DNA of 64,000 nt, from NCBI RefSeq assembly GCF_036320965.1, contig NC_092226.1, positions 16,919,502 to 16,983,501 of the forward strand, given 5' to 3'. The notes beneath the pieces are model-generated. The model was not told where the DNA came from, made no database searches, and saw nothing but the letters and a program-made list of their open reading frames with translations. Positions 38,091-49,617 of this stretch are shown here, piece after piece; position 1 is the stretch's first letter; every line of letters starts with the position of its first letter. Source of the stretch: Panulirus ornatus (lineage: Eukaryota > Arthropoda > Malacostraca > Decapoda > Palinuridae). Both the position numbers and the translations under genes were made by a program.

Positions 38091-38547
38091 GGGATCTCTT
38101 TCCTGCGTGTGTTCTCTTCATTACCATCATGCAAAGTGGGTGTCCAGATGCCCCCAACAAACTTTTTTTAGTCATCGTATTCACGGGAATAAGATAAGAA
38201 TGATAAGAGCCAAGAGGATGGAAGGAGGAAAATTACAGGAAACGAATACACATAGACTGCCGTACAACGAGATGTGTGTACGTTGGGGAAGGATGATCCC
38301 ACTAGGCAAGTGAGGGAAAAACAGGAAGTAAGAGGAAGTCGTGGCAGAACAACCAGAAGAAGAGCCCAGGCGTCAGATGCAGACGGAAACCTGTTGTTAT
38401 TAATTCATCTTGTAATGATTATGTGACAAGTGATCTATGTGTGAGTCAGGGTCTTCGTGTTGTTTATCATAGCGTCTAACCTTACATTGGCCGGAGAATA
38501 GGAACCTAACTCAGCTCGTGCATCCTAAATCGTCTGGTCTCTACGAG

Positions 38548-38548
<1 letters not shown>
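38091..38548. other. Intronic, no gene recognised
   Basis: No motif. Confidence 0.5.

Positions 38549-38614
<66 letters not shown>
38549..38614. repeat. (TA)n microsatellite
   Basis: Uninterrupted TA. Confidence 0.97.
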
Positions 38615-38618
<4 letters not shown>

Positions 38619-39167
38619 GTCCAACCATCTGCCCTTGTTTTCATGTAAAGAACTTCAGTGATAATTCCTCTATGAGGATGTCCAGTGAACAGTGGAAAGC
38701 CTTCAGCCACTTCATAAGACTTCGCACGTAGGTCTTATCAACTGGTTAATTGTTGAGCTGGACCCCATGGATCATGTCAAAGCAAATTCTATTTTCATTT
38801 CCAGGTATTTGTTCGCTACATCACACATTATGGGAACACTGGTGTTTCGCCTCTCACTTCACTCTACCCTCTCAACGCTATTCCAGAAGTCAGAGCTTCG
38901 AATTTGACCACATCAGCGCTCGTTGCAATCTCCGCCCATCACCGTGGTTATCCTAGCGAGCACATACCAGCACATGAGCAACACCACTGCATGCATTAGG
39001 TCCCTAGGCTGCGACCCACATACTGGCACTGTGCTACATAGCGACTTTTAGTCCTTAGTGCTGTACACTGCACGATGCATACGCTGCTTCGTCTCAGCAG
39101 TTAACTCACTGTCATCACACGTCTCTAGCAATTAGTGGAAATTGGTCTTGATGACCGAGTGTCCTGA

Positions 39168-39172
<5 letters not shown>
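38615..39172. other. Intronic, no gene recognised
   Basis: No motif. Confidence 0.5.

Positions 39173-39236
<64 letters not shown>
39173..39236. repeat. (TA)n microsatellite
   Basis: TGTATA start, then uninterrupted TA. Confidence 0.97.
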
Positions 39237-39239
<3 letters not shown>

Positions 39240-39349
39240 GTTTACCCGTTGTCAAGACGCATCATGACTGCACCACTCGTATCATGGTGAAGGAATTCTT
39301 CACGTCACTATAATTGCTGTACATTTTCGGGTATGTTGTTTGGCCCACT

Positions 39350-39772
39350 CTTACGGGTGCCGGGCCCCGTGCTGGGTTCCGGACCCCGTGCTGGGTGCCG
39401 GGCCCCGTGCTGGGTGCCGGGCCCTGTGCTGGGTGCCGGGCCCCGTGCTGGGTGCCGGGTCCTGTGCTGGGTGCCGGGCCCCGTGCTGGGTGCCGGGTCC
39501 TGTGCTGGGTGCCGGGCCCCGTGCTGGGTGCCGGGTCCTGTGCTGGGTGCCGGGTCCTGTGCTGGGTGCCGGGTCCTGTGCTGGGTGCCGGGTCCTGTGC
39601 TGGGTGCCGGGCCCTGTGCTGGGTGCTGGGCCCAGTGACAGGTGCCGGGCCCCATGCTGGGTGCCGGGCCCTGTGCTGGGTGCTGGGCCCTGTGCTGGGT
39701 CCCGGGCCCAGTGACAGGTGCCGGGCCCCATGCTGGGTGCCGGACCACGTGACCCGTGCTGGGTGCTGCTGG
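39350..39772. repeat. GC-rich minisatellite, 19-bp unit, about 22 copies
   Basis: Unit GGGTGCCGGGCCCCGTGCT with CCTG and CCAG variants. No stop codons arise on either strand, producing several artefact open frames of up to about 200 codons. It ends about 80 bp before the 38-nt PDE micro-exon. Confidence 0.93.
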
Positions 39773-39851
39773 GCCCCCGGTGACCCGTGCAAGGTGCCGC
39801 CACATACACCACTAACCCTCACTAACCGGCAACTCTTGTGTTTACCCTCAG

Positions 39852-39889
39852 GTAAGATCATCCGGAAGACCAGCCTCTCCAGATGGAAG
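39852..39889 (+). CDS. PDE10A: PDE10-family phosphodiesterase, 38-nt micro-exon
   Basis: This micro-exon encodes a glycine or serine codon completed across the junction, followed by KIIRKTSLSRWK, the basic linker between the N-terminal helices and GAF-A. The acceptor is TTTACCCTCAG ending at 39851 after a long C/T-rich tract, and the donor is TGGAAG|GTAAGA at 39890. It enters in phase 1 and leaves in phase 0, which matches the phase-1 donor at 18247 (or 35734) and the phase-0 acceptor at 50292. The R-K-T-S-L-S series is a possible basophilic kinase site (inference). The exon lies about 80 bp downstream of a GC-rich 19-bp tandem array. Recognition rests on splice phase and continuity with neighbouring exons, because the peptide alone is too short for a secure homology call. 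Confidence 0.75.
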
Positions 39890-39986
39890 GTAAGATCACG
39901 TGGATCTTGTTGTTATCTACTTCCACTCCTCCGCTCATCACTCTGTTGTAAACATAATCTACTCTGTATAGATCCAGCCGTTACTT

Positions 39987-39988
<2 letters not shown>

Positions 39989-40061
<73 letters not shown>
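39989..40061. repeat. (TA)n microsatellite
   Basis: Tail side of LINE copy G, followed by a T run (40062-40085). Confidence 0.97.
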
Positions 40062-40079
<18 letters not shown>

Positions 40080-42506
40080 TTTTTTATACTTTGTCGCTGT
40101 CTCCCGCGTTTGCGAGGTAGCGCAAGGAAACAGACGAAAGAAATGGCCCAACCCCCCCCCATACACATGCACATACACACGTCCACACACGCAAATATAC
40201 ATACCTACACAGCTTTCCATGGTTTACCCCAGACGCTTCACATGCCTTGATTCAATCCACTGACAGCACGTCAACCCCTGTATACCACATCGCTCCAATT
40301 CACTCTATTCCTTGCCCTCCTTTCACCCTCCTGCATGTTCAGGCCCCGATCACACAAAATCTTTTTCACTCCATCTTTCCACCTCCAATTTGGTCTCCCT
40401 CTTCTCCTCGTTCCCTCCACCTCCGACACATATATCCTCTTGGTCAATCTTTCCTCACTCATTCTCTCCATGTGCCCAAACCATTTCAAAACACCCTCTT
40501 CTGCTCTCTCAACCACGCTCTTTTTATTTCCACACATCTCTCTTACCCTTACGTTACTTACTCGATCAAACCACCTCACACCACACATTGTCCTCAAACA
40601 TCTCATTTCCAGCACATCCATCCTCCTGCGCACAACTCTATCCATAGCCCACGCCTCGCAACCATACAACATTGTTGGAACCACTATTCCTTCAAACATA
40701 CCCATTTTTGCTTTCCGAGATAATGTTCTCGACTTCCACACATTTTTCAAGACTCCCAAAATTTTCGCCCCCTCCCCCACCCTATGATCCACTTCCGCTT
40801 CCATGGTTCCATCCGCTGCCAGATCCACTCCCAGATATCTAAAACACTTCACTTCCTCCAGTTTTTCTCCATTCAAACTCACCTCCCAATTGACTTGACC
40901 CTCAACCCTACTGTACCTAATAACCTTGCTCTTATTCACATTTACTCTTAACTTTCTTCTTCCACACACTTTACCAAACTCAGTCACCAGCTTCTGCAGT
41001 TTCTCACATGAATCAGCCACCAGCGCTGTATCATCAGCAAACAACAACTGACTCACTTCCCAAGCTCTCTCATCCCCAACAGACTTCATACTTGCCCCTC
41101 TTTCCAGGACTCTTGCATTTACCTCCCTAACAACCCCATCCATAAACAAATTAAACAACCATGGAGACATCACACACCCCTGCCGCAAACCTACATTCAC
41201 TGAGAACCAATCACTTTCCTCTCTTCCTACACGTACACATGCCTTACATCCTCGATAAAAACTTTTCACTGCTTCTAACAACTTGCCTCCCACACCATAT
41301 ATTCTTAATACCTTCCACAGAGCATCTCTATCAACTCTATCATATGCCTTCTCCAGATCCATAAATGCTACATACAAATCCATTTGCTTTTCTAAGTATT
41401 TCTCACATACATTCTTCAAAGCAAACACCTGATCCACACATCCTCTACCACTTCTGAAACCGCACTGCTCTTCCCCAATCTGATGCTCTGTACATGCCTT
41501 CACCCTCTCAATCAATACCCTCCCATATAATTTACCAGGAATACTCAACAAACTTATACCTCTGTAATTTGAGCACTCACTCTTATCCCCTTTGCCTTTG
41601 TACAATGGCACTATGCACGCATTCCGCCAATCCTCAGGCACCTCACCATGAGTCATACATACATTAAATAACCTTACCAACCAGTCAACAATACAGTCAC
41701 CCCCTTTTTTAATAAATTCCACTGCAATACCATCCAAACCTGCTGCCTTGCCGGCTTTCATCTTCCGCAAAGCTTTTACTACCTCTTCTCTGTTTACCAA
41801 ATCATTTTCCCTAACCCTCTCACTTTGCACACCACCTCGACCAAAACACCCTATATCTGCCACTCTGTCATCAGACACATTCAACAAACCTTCAAAATAC
41901 TCATTCCATCTCCTTCTCACATCACCACTACTTGTTATCACCTCCCCATTTACGCCCTTCACTGAAGTTCCCATTTGCTCCCTTGTCTTACGCACCCTAT
42001 TTACCTCCTTCCAGAACATCTTTTTATTCTCCCTAAAATTTACTGATAGTCTCTCACCCCAACTCTCATTTGCCCTTTTTTTCACCTCTTGCACCTTTCT
42101 CTTGACCTCCTGTCTCTTTCTTTTATACTTCTCCCACTCAATTGCATTTTTTCCCTGCAAAAATCGTCCAAATGCCTCTCTCTTCTCTTTCACTAATACT
42201 CTTACTTCTTCATCCCACCACTCACTACCCTTTCTAAACAGCCCACCTCCCACTCTTCTCATGCCACAAGCATCTTTTGCGCAATCCATCACTGATTCCC
42301 TAAATACATCCCATTCCTCCCCCACTCCCCTTACTTCCATTGTTCTCACCTTTTTCCATTCTGTACACAGTCTCTCCTGGTACTTCCCCACACAGGTCTC
42401 CTTCCCAAGCTCACTTACTCTCACCACCTTCTTCACCCCAACATTCACTCCTCTTTTCTGAAAACCCATACTAATCTTCACCTTAGCCTCCACAAGATAA
42501 TGATCA

Positions 42507-42510
<4 letters not shown>
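40062..42510 (-). mobile_element. RTE-like LINE copy G, longest copy, RT frame intact
   Basis: The best-preserved LINE in the window has one uninterrupted minus-strand frame of about 747 codons (42509 to 40274). It starts in [11 protein letters not shown], which is the last motif of an APE-type endonuclease domain, so the endonuclease is lost and the rest is kept. It then has a basic coiled linker ([20 protein letters not shown]) and the RT domain with [27 protein letters not shown] and [18 protein letters not shown]. The FADD box is at 41030-41041. The C-terminal part includes [19 protein letters not shown] and the RRRGRPNW block. The 3' region ends in the common tail, a T/A homopolymer and (TA)n at 39989-40061. 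It lacks a complete endonuclease and so is probably not autonomous. Confidence 0.93.
40271..42509 (-). CDS. Reverse transcriptase ORF of LINE copy G (partial endonuclease)
   Basis: This is the protein-coding part of LINE copy G. The product would be an RNA-directed DNA polymerase that copies element RNA at a nicked target site. The polymerase palm motifs are visible: [11 protein letters not shown] (motif A region), [14 protein letters not shown] (motif B) and [13 protein letters not shown] (motif C with the catalytic aspartates). The extended C-terminal region has no recognised zinc knuckle but ends in a basic tryptophan-rich block. There is no natural start codon. The frame continues upstream into translated TA repeat, because the 5' end was lost on insertion. 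It is 5'-truncated but otherwise free of stops and frameshifts, so the insertion is probably young. Confidence 0.88.

Positions 42511-42588
<78 letters not shown>
42511..42588. repeat. (TA)n microsatellite
   Basis: Lies between the truncated 5' end of LINE copy G and the 5' end of repeat B copy 4. Confidence 0.97.
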
Positions 42589-43047
<459 letters not shown>

Positions 43048-43080
43048 TCACACAGACATATACATATATACACATGTACA

Positions 43081-43157
43081 TAATTCATACTGTCTGCCTT
43101 TATTCATAATTAATTGCTGTTTCCAGCGTTAGCGAGGTAGCGCCAGGAAACAGACAA
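43081..43157 (-). mobile_element. LINE-tail-related fragment
   Basis: TTCATACTGTCTGCCTTTAT is the reverse complement of the start of the variant LINE 3' region at 17122. It is followed by CCAGCGTTAGCGAGGTAGCG and CCAGGAAACAGAC, a variant of the common tail. It adjoins the TA array ending near 43046. Confidence 0.6.
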
Positions 43158-43292
43158 TGGCGTTTTAGCTACGTCTCTTCCTTGGTATCAACTGAGTGTT
43201 CTACGTCTTCTTGTATCTTCCCAGACCATGTGATCATTACACGAAAGTGCAATTGGGAACTTATCGTGTTTCGTTTTCCTCGTGGTTATCAG
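43158..43292 (+). mobile_element. Penelope-like element, short noncoding 3' fragment
   Basis: TGTGATCATTACACGAAAGT and GCAATTGGGAACTTATCGTG with TTTCGTTTTCCTCGTGG match the noncoding 3' end of the Penelope-like copies at 10.7 and 49.7 kb. It lacks the last about 40 bp and any TA tail. LINE copy H begins directly after it. Confidence 0.6.
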
Positions 43293-44045
43293 TAATTACC
43301 ACACCTCTCTCTTACCCTTTTATCATTTACACGATCAAACCACCTCACACTGCATATTGTCCTCAGACATTTTATTTCTTGCACATCCACTCTCCTCCGC
43401 ACATCGTCATATAATACCCATGTCTGGCATCCATATAACACTGTTGGAACTTCTATACCTTCAGACTCACACCGTTCTCCGCCCTCCCACAAGATAGATA
43501 ACCTCTCGTTCCCACACATTCTTTATTGCTTCCAGAACCTTCTCCTCCCCCTCACCCACCCTATGACTGCCTTCTGCTTCTATGGTTCCATTTCCCGCCG
43601 TGTTCATTCCCAGATATATAAAACACTTCACTCCCTCAATCACTAATATCTCATACAGCTTAACAGGTACACTCAAAAATTTGTACCTCTATAATTTAGA
43701 CACTCGCCTTTATCCCCCTTGCCTTTATACAGTGGCACTATAACATGCACTCCACCAATCCTCAAGCACCTCACCATGATCCATAAATACCTTGAAAATC
43801 CTAAGTAACCAATCAAAAACAACAGTCACCTTCTTGCTTAACTGCAGTACCATCTACTACAGCCGGCTTGCGACATTTCATCTTACGCAAGACTTTCACC
43901 ACCTCTTCTTTCTTCACCTAACCCCTCTCCCGGACTCTCTCACTTCGCACACCACCCGACTTAGCTAAACACTCTACATCTGACACTCTGTCGTCAAAGA
44001 CATTCAACAATTTTCAAAATACTCGCTCCATCACTGCCTTTTACC
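43290..44045 (-). pseudogene. Divergent, internally deleted RTE-like LINE copy H
   Basis: On the minus strand the order of LINE segments is kept but frames are broken. The linker/RT N-terminal part (43680-44045) is followed by VPVKLYEILVIEGVKCF, where the LIERVK and EEVKCF segments of the intact LINE are fused. That deletes roughly the whole RT core, including the FADD box. Downstream are YLGMNTAGNGTIEAEGSHRV and WFDRVNDKRVRERCGN, with at least one frameshift near 43500. The sequence is clearly older than copies A, B, F and G. Confidence 0.8.
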
Positions 44046-44515
44046 ACTTGTCCGTTTGAAATATTGTTTCCAGCCTCTTCTGATGAGCGGAGAATATTCT
44101 GCTAGACGTGACAGATAATAAGTTTGCTGTGGTTATTTTGCCGATTTGTCGGCACCGGTGGATCTAACGGTATATTCCCAACGTTTATTTATTTTCTTTT
44201 TTCTATTTTTACTTTATTACTTCATCAGTTGGTTTCTCTTATAGAGAAAGATTTACAGTTTTTGAAATTCAAAATATCATTTCTGATGAAAGAAAAGATC
44301 AATTTTGATTGCCTTATGTCCTTCGGAGCATTGTTGCAGGCCAGCCCAAACCCGTCACCATCTTGAATGAGAGACAAAGTGTTGAGATAAAACGATATAT
44401 AATTTAATCTTACCTCGCCTCCAAGATCATGTGGGTATGCAGGAAGTTTTCCAAAGGGAACAGAGGCAGTATCAATGGTAGTGCTCCCGATAAAGGCAAA
44501 GGAAATGGCATGTAA
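44046..44515. other. Intronic, no gene recognised
   Basis: No motif apart from the start of the 66-bp repeat. Confidence 0.5.
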
Positions 44516-44665
44516 CAAGATCCCAAGCCTAGTGAACCACGAACCCTATTAAAAATGGACAGGGGATTGAATATCTTGTGGCAAGATCCCAAGCCTAGTG
44601 AACCACGAAACCTATTAAAAATGGACAAGGGATTGAATATCTTGTGGCAAGATCCCAAGCCTCGT
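44516..44665. repeat. Direct repeat, 66-bp unit, 2.3 copies
   Basis: CAAGATCCCAAGCCTAGTGA starts at 44516, 44582 and (partly) 44648, exactly 66 bp apart. Confidence 0.92.
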
Positions 44666-44741
44666 TATAGACGGAATAGGTTACCGACCTTATTGATAAT
44701 TAAACTTCAGTATGAGAATGCAGTGTGAATCGTCTCATAAA

Positions 44742-44742
<1 letters not shown>

Positions 44743-44830
<88 letters not shown>
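44743..44830. repeat. (TA)n microsatellite
   Basis: Followed directly by a perfect hairpin. Confidence 0.97.
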
Positions 44831-44832
<2 letters not shown>

Positions 44833-44833
44833 C

Positions 44834-44873
44834 TTTCGTTATCAAGTGTATATAGATACACTTGATAACGAAA
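44834..44873. repeat. Perfect inverted repeat, 18-bp arms, 4-base loop
   Basis: TTTCGTTATCAAGTGTAT, loop ATAG, then the exact reverse complement ATACACTTGATAACGAAA. It directly follows the TA array at 44743-44830. Confidence 0.92.
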
Positions 44874-45430
44874 CAAATATATACATATGCGCTTTTCTCA
44901 TTTTTCGACTCGTCGTCAAAATAACTAGTGCACAAACACCGAGAAATTTTATTTTGATGTGAAAAAACCTTGTGATTTGCTGACACGTTTGACGTCATCG
45001 TAGTAAAACGCTGTAATTAGTCGCTTTTGATGAAGTCTTTATAGGACTGTCGTCAAGCGAAGAATTGATTCGGTGATGACAGCACATTTAACTTAATTGG
45101 TTTAATTGGTCGTTTCTCGGGAGGCAATATGGCGTGCGTGAAAAAATGGCTCTCTGCTCACTGTATCGACAACAAAATTATCTTTATTGACTTGGTAGCA
45201 GGACAGAAGCCGTGAAGAAAGACGTACTGAACCGAAGCAAACCATAATGGCTGCCACAGTTAAGAGGAGGTGGCAAGGAGTGAACAGGGAGAATGGTCGT
45301 GTTTCACACCAAAACAAAGTTTACCTTGTGTTCCATAGCATGAATGATGCTGCCCGACTGTACGACATTTCCCACAGATTTTTAGTTCAGGTGAGGTGGA
45401 CCGGTCTCACAGCCAAGCATAGTATACAGC

Positions 45431-45432
<2 letters not shown>
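44874..45432. other. Intronic, no gene recognised
   Basis: Short frames only. Confidence 0.5.

Positions 45433-45508
<76 letters not shown>
45433..45508. repeat. (TA)n microsatellite
   Basis: Uninterrupted TA. Confidence 0.97.
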
Positions 45509-45511
<3 letters not shown>

Positions 45512-47473
45512 CACGTACAAAGTATGCTGTTGTGAATCAAATGATTGATACCTTCATAAGATTATCTTATACTTTATGAACGTTATAACGGACGGTTGGG
45601 ATAACGTACGATGTTTCCGTTCACTTTACTATTGAGATGATTGTGTTTTGTATAATGCTTAAATATAAGACCCTCGCAGATCTAAGGAACAATTTAAGAC
45701 GATAATTCAATTTGATATATGATTAAACAATTTAAGAGTTTTGTCTGTCCAAAATAATTCTTCCATATTTATTTCCCTCCTTCTCTCCTTTTCATGATGT
45801 GTTCTTCTATTCTTTCCATGGCATGTTCCCTCTCTCCTTTAGCTGTTCCCTCGGTGCAGCTGTCGCATGTCTGTATTTCTTAAGGCAAGTTTCTTATAGA
45901 AGTGTTTGTTTCCTGGAAGTTCCCCCTCGTGCTTTCTCCAGTCAGTGGGAGCCTAATGCATTTCCATTAATGCTTGATTTGATGACGTCACGCCCCTGAG
46001 GAGGAGGATGCGAGTGCTTGGGTACCCTGTGATGGACCGCACTGCCTATTCTACTCTCTCTTGCTATCTTCCGAATTCAGCCACTCCTGCCGAGGCAGTT
46101 CATGCGACCTTCGTAATTACATTTCCAGTCACTTGTAGCTTTCCCGGTCTTGTTTATTGTCTAACGTCTCGCTGTTTTTTTTTGTTTTGTTTTTCTCGAG
46201 AGAAAGCGTCATTATTTTCCTTGTTGATCTGCGTGTTTCTAAGGGACTTTACCTACTCTCCTGCTTGTCTGTCTGTCCGTCTCATAATGTCCTCCTGTTT
46301 GTGAGTCTCACGGTGTGTCTGTACGTTAGTTGTATGTATGTTTGTGTTTGTTTTTCTCTATGGGTTTCTTACACTTTGTACACATAAATGTTTTCCATTT
46401 CTTCTATTTTCGTGTATGAGTATTCTTAGCTATTTTATTCGTAGTTGTGTGTGTCCTTCTATACATGTATTTGGCCGTGTATACATATGTGTGTCAGTGT
46501 ATGTAACCTGCTTGCTTGTGAGTCGTCCTGAGGTTGTGAGGGAGGCCAGCCAGCCAACCAACCATATCCCCACGTTGGTTAGTAGTTTAACTGTCCCTCT
46601 CAAAGTTCCCCCACGAGATGTTGATTATAAGGGTATTGGAAGTCCTCATTAGGTTCCCTCGATGTGCCAACCGGAGCGTGGCAGCCACCGACAGCCCACA
46701 ACATCCTCTTCAACCGGGTTCTTCCCCCTCACCCCTACACAGCCATCTGCTGTTGCCTCTCTCCTGACAACTGGCGTGGTGGTGTTGGGGGCAGGAGGCT
46801 CTGGCTACACCTGCTGTGGTGGTGTTGCCAAAGGTTCCTCCAGTCCTCAGTGCTATTTAGGTCCTTCCCGACTTCAAGTGTTGCCAGGGTTCCTCCTGAC
46901 CTCCAGTGTTGCCAAGATTCTTTCTGGCACCAGTGCCACCAAGAGAGCCCCTCTGCCCTCAGCGTTGCCAAGGTTCTTTTAGCTCCAGCACTGCCGTGGT
47001 TCTTCGTGACCACACCCCCCCTGATGAGGATCCTCGCGGCCTTTGTTCCTCTAGAGAGAGAAAAAAAAGATAAAAAAAAAAGAAGGAAAGAGAATAAGGT
47101 AAACACGAGGACGCAGGAGAGCGCTGGCGAGGGACGAATGAAAAAAAGTTTTGGTCGAGGAGGAACAAGAGAACAATAACGCCCCCAAGTTTTCCTAAAC
47201 AAACTTGTAATGTCTTTTAATCTCTCTTAAGAAATGCTACAAAAAATTGTCTCAACTTTGTACCAGAAGTTTACTATTGGTTTTCCCTCGACTGTGCAGG
47301 AGGAGACCGTGAGCCTAGTACCTGGTTACATGATATATTGAAGGTTACGTTGTAGGGGTGACGTAGGATCGTCACGACGCTGGGTAAGGTGTATCACACC
47401 ACTGGTGTGCTGGCCTTTAAACTGGCACGTGCGTTAATGATCGCACATTCTCGTTCACCTAAGTGTTACGCTG
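45509..47473. other. Intronic, no gene recognised
   Basis: A loose GTTGCCAAGGTTC / GTTGCCAGGGTTC / GTTGCCAAGATTC repeat lies at 46824-46980. Frames across it are on both strands and lack domains. Confidence 0.5.

Positions 47474-47545
<72 letters not shown>
47474..47545. repeat. (CA)n microsatellite
   Basis: About 35 CA units. Confidence 0.97.
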
Positions 47546-47720
47546 TGCATAGACATGTACACTTGGACAAGCGTACACGTACAGGGACATACACCCACAA
47601 TGATTTACACCCTCAAGGACTTAAGCCTGACTTAGGCCGGGGAGGGGGTGGGTGGAGGCTGCACATATGCATAAGGAGTAAAGACATGGCATATGAAGAG
47701 ACGGGGTATCACAAGTGTAA

Positions 47721-47725
<5 letters not shown>

Positions 47726-47805
<80 letters not shown>

Positions 47806-47817
47806 CCCCCCTCCCCT

Positions 47818-47843
<26 letters not shown>
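47726..47843. repeat. (CT)n and (CA)n microsatellites
   Basis: CT to 47802, a C-rich gap, then CA from 47819. Confidence 0.97.
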
Positions 47844-47849
<6 letters not shown>

Positions 47850-48109
47850 TATACACCCATAAGGACATACACCCACAAGTATAAGTAGTGTCACTACAGA
47901 GTGTTAAGTAGACGGTCCAGTATGTTGTCATGTGGTTCTGCCAGAGGGGAAGGTCTGTTATCACAGCTACTGGTGACTGGTGTGCACTGACCCATACGTA
48001 CTGTGCTGGGAGGGAGTTCTACACTCGTGGGGGCCCTATCTCTTGAACTTTCTCCATTATAAAACTTTTTAAACATTCTCGAACTTTCTCTGCTATTATA
48101 AGACCTTTT

Positions 48110-48580
48110 AAAACTTTCTGTACTATCGTAAAACCTTTTAGACTTTTATGTGCTGTCCGCAGTTACTGTGCTCTCATTTCGTGCGTTCCATTCGTCCAAC
48201 TCTTACACTATAAAAGTACTTCTTTTCGTCTTATTCAACAAGTTTCTTGCTGAATTTCATGTTACGTTCCCTGGTTCCACTAATCTTCCGAAGAACTTAG
48301 TTTACGTCACTGTTCTTACTTATAAACTTGAGGGTTTATGATCAAGTCACCCCTCAGTTTTCTTTCTTCCATGATGGACTCCTTCTCGAGGCCCCTTAGC
48401 CACTCTTTATAACTCGGCTCTTTTTATTCTGGTACCATTATTTGTTGTCCTTCTCTGGACCTTCTCTATCAGCTCTTTGTGCTTTTTTAGGTTCGGCGAC
48501 CGAACAGGAGGAGGATATTCTAGTTTTGGCCTTATGTAGGATGTGAACGACCTTCTGAATATTTCGTTATTTATGAAATC
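48110..48580 (+). repeat. Interspersed repeat shared with 31.6 kb, copy 2
   Basis: Contains ACACTATAAAAGTACTTCTT, GATCAAGTCACCCCTCAGTT, TTCTCTGGACCTTCTCTATC and GATATTCTAGTTTTGGCCTT. The second half parallels 31580-31835 block by block; the first half (48110-48330) faintly resembles 15406-15540. Noncoding. Confidence 0.55.
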
Positions 48581-49501
48581 GAATGTATTCCCAATACTTG
48601 CCTGGAAACCAGATGGTCTCCTTAACTATCAAATTTACTTTACTTTCTACTTTTTACACTTATATTCTGTACATTTTACAGTTTTGTCCAGATTAACGCC
48701 AGTCCAGGAAAATGACTCCCATGTTATTTAATATTTACATTTACTCTAGGCTTGCCGGGGTCAATTGAAGATCTTTGTTGTGATTATGAAAAAGTACTTA
48801 ATGGCTCTTTTTTTTTTTATCCCTGTACTGCAAGTATTAACAATATAGGAAAAAAGACATCAGTATCGTACCGAAACATTTATTACTATTATGCAATGAG
48901 GAAATAACATCTGATTTGTTTGTTCACACAGAAGCAGTTTTCCCGTATATATGCCCAATATCACTTATATTTCTATCATATATTTCTGTTTTTGCATTTG
49001 GTATGTAAGACCTATCATTGGGCAAAGTGATTGTAAAAAGAATTTGTTTTTTTGTTATTTACACAGGTTTAAGCACTATTTTACGTCATAAAACTATTCA
49101 AACGAGTACGAATATTGATAGAACAAGAATCCCCACAAACTGTAAATATTGTAAAGTTTCTTAACTGAGTAAAAGAAAAAAAAGATGCTAAAGTTGTATG
49201 TATGTCTAATTTATGTTCAGCCAGAAGCTTAAGAAATGCCAAAATGAAGCAACAGTTTCATTTATTTTGTTATCAGTCGTTGAAGAAGTTTATGAAACGC
49301 CAAAAAGGTACATTGTATTTACCTTTTGTATACTACATACACAGAGGAATATGATTAATATACGCTCAATGAATCACCATTATTTTACATAAAAGAAACA
49401 ATATCCTGTAAAAAAAGAATACCGCATCCTTAAAGTTTGTTTAAATAGACATATATTGAACTTCACTGATGAAATGAAATGAAGATACAAACTACAAATA
49501 T
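48581..49501. other. Intronic, AT-rich, no gene recognised
   Basis: No motif. Confidence 0.5.

Positions 49502-49617
<116 letters not shown>

Noticed and set aside
39314..40120. Open frame of 268 codons and overlapping frames on both strands
   Set aside because: It reads through the 19-bp GC-rich array, the PDE micro-exon in the wrong frame and a TA array; there is no domain.
41748..42461. Plus-strand open frame of 237 codons
   Set aside because: Antisense shadow of the LINE reverse transcriptase, as are similar frames at 3635-4175 and 32431-33109.
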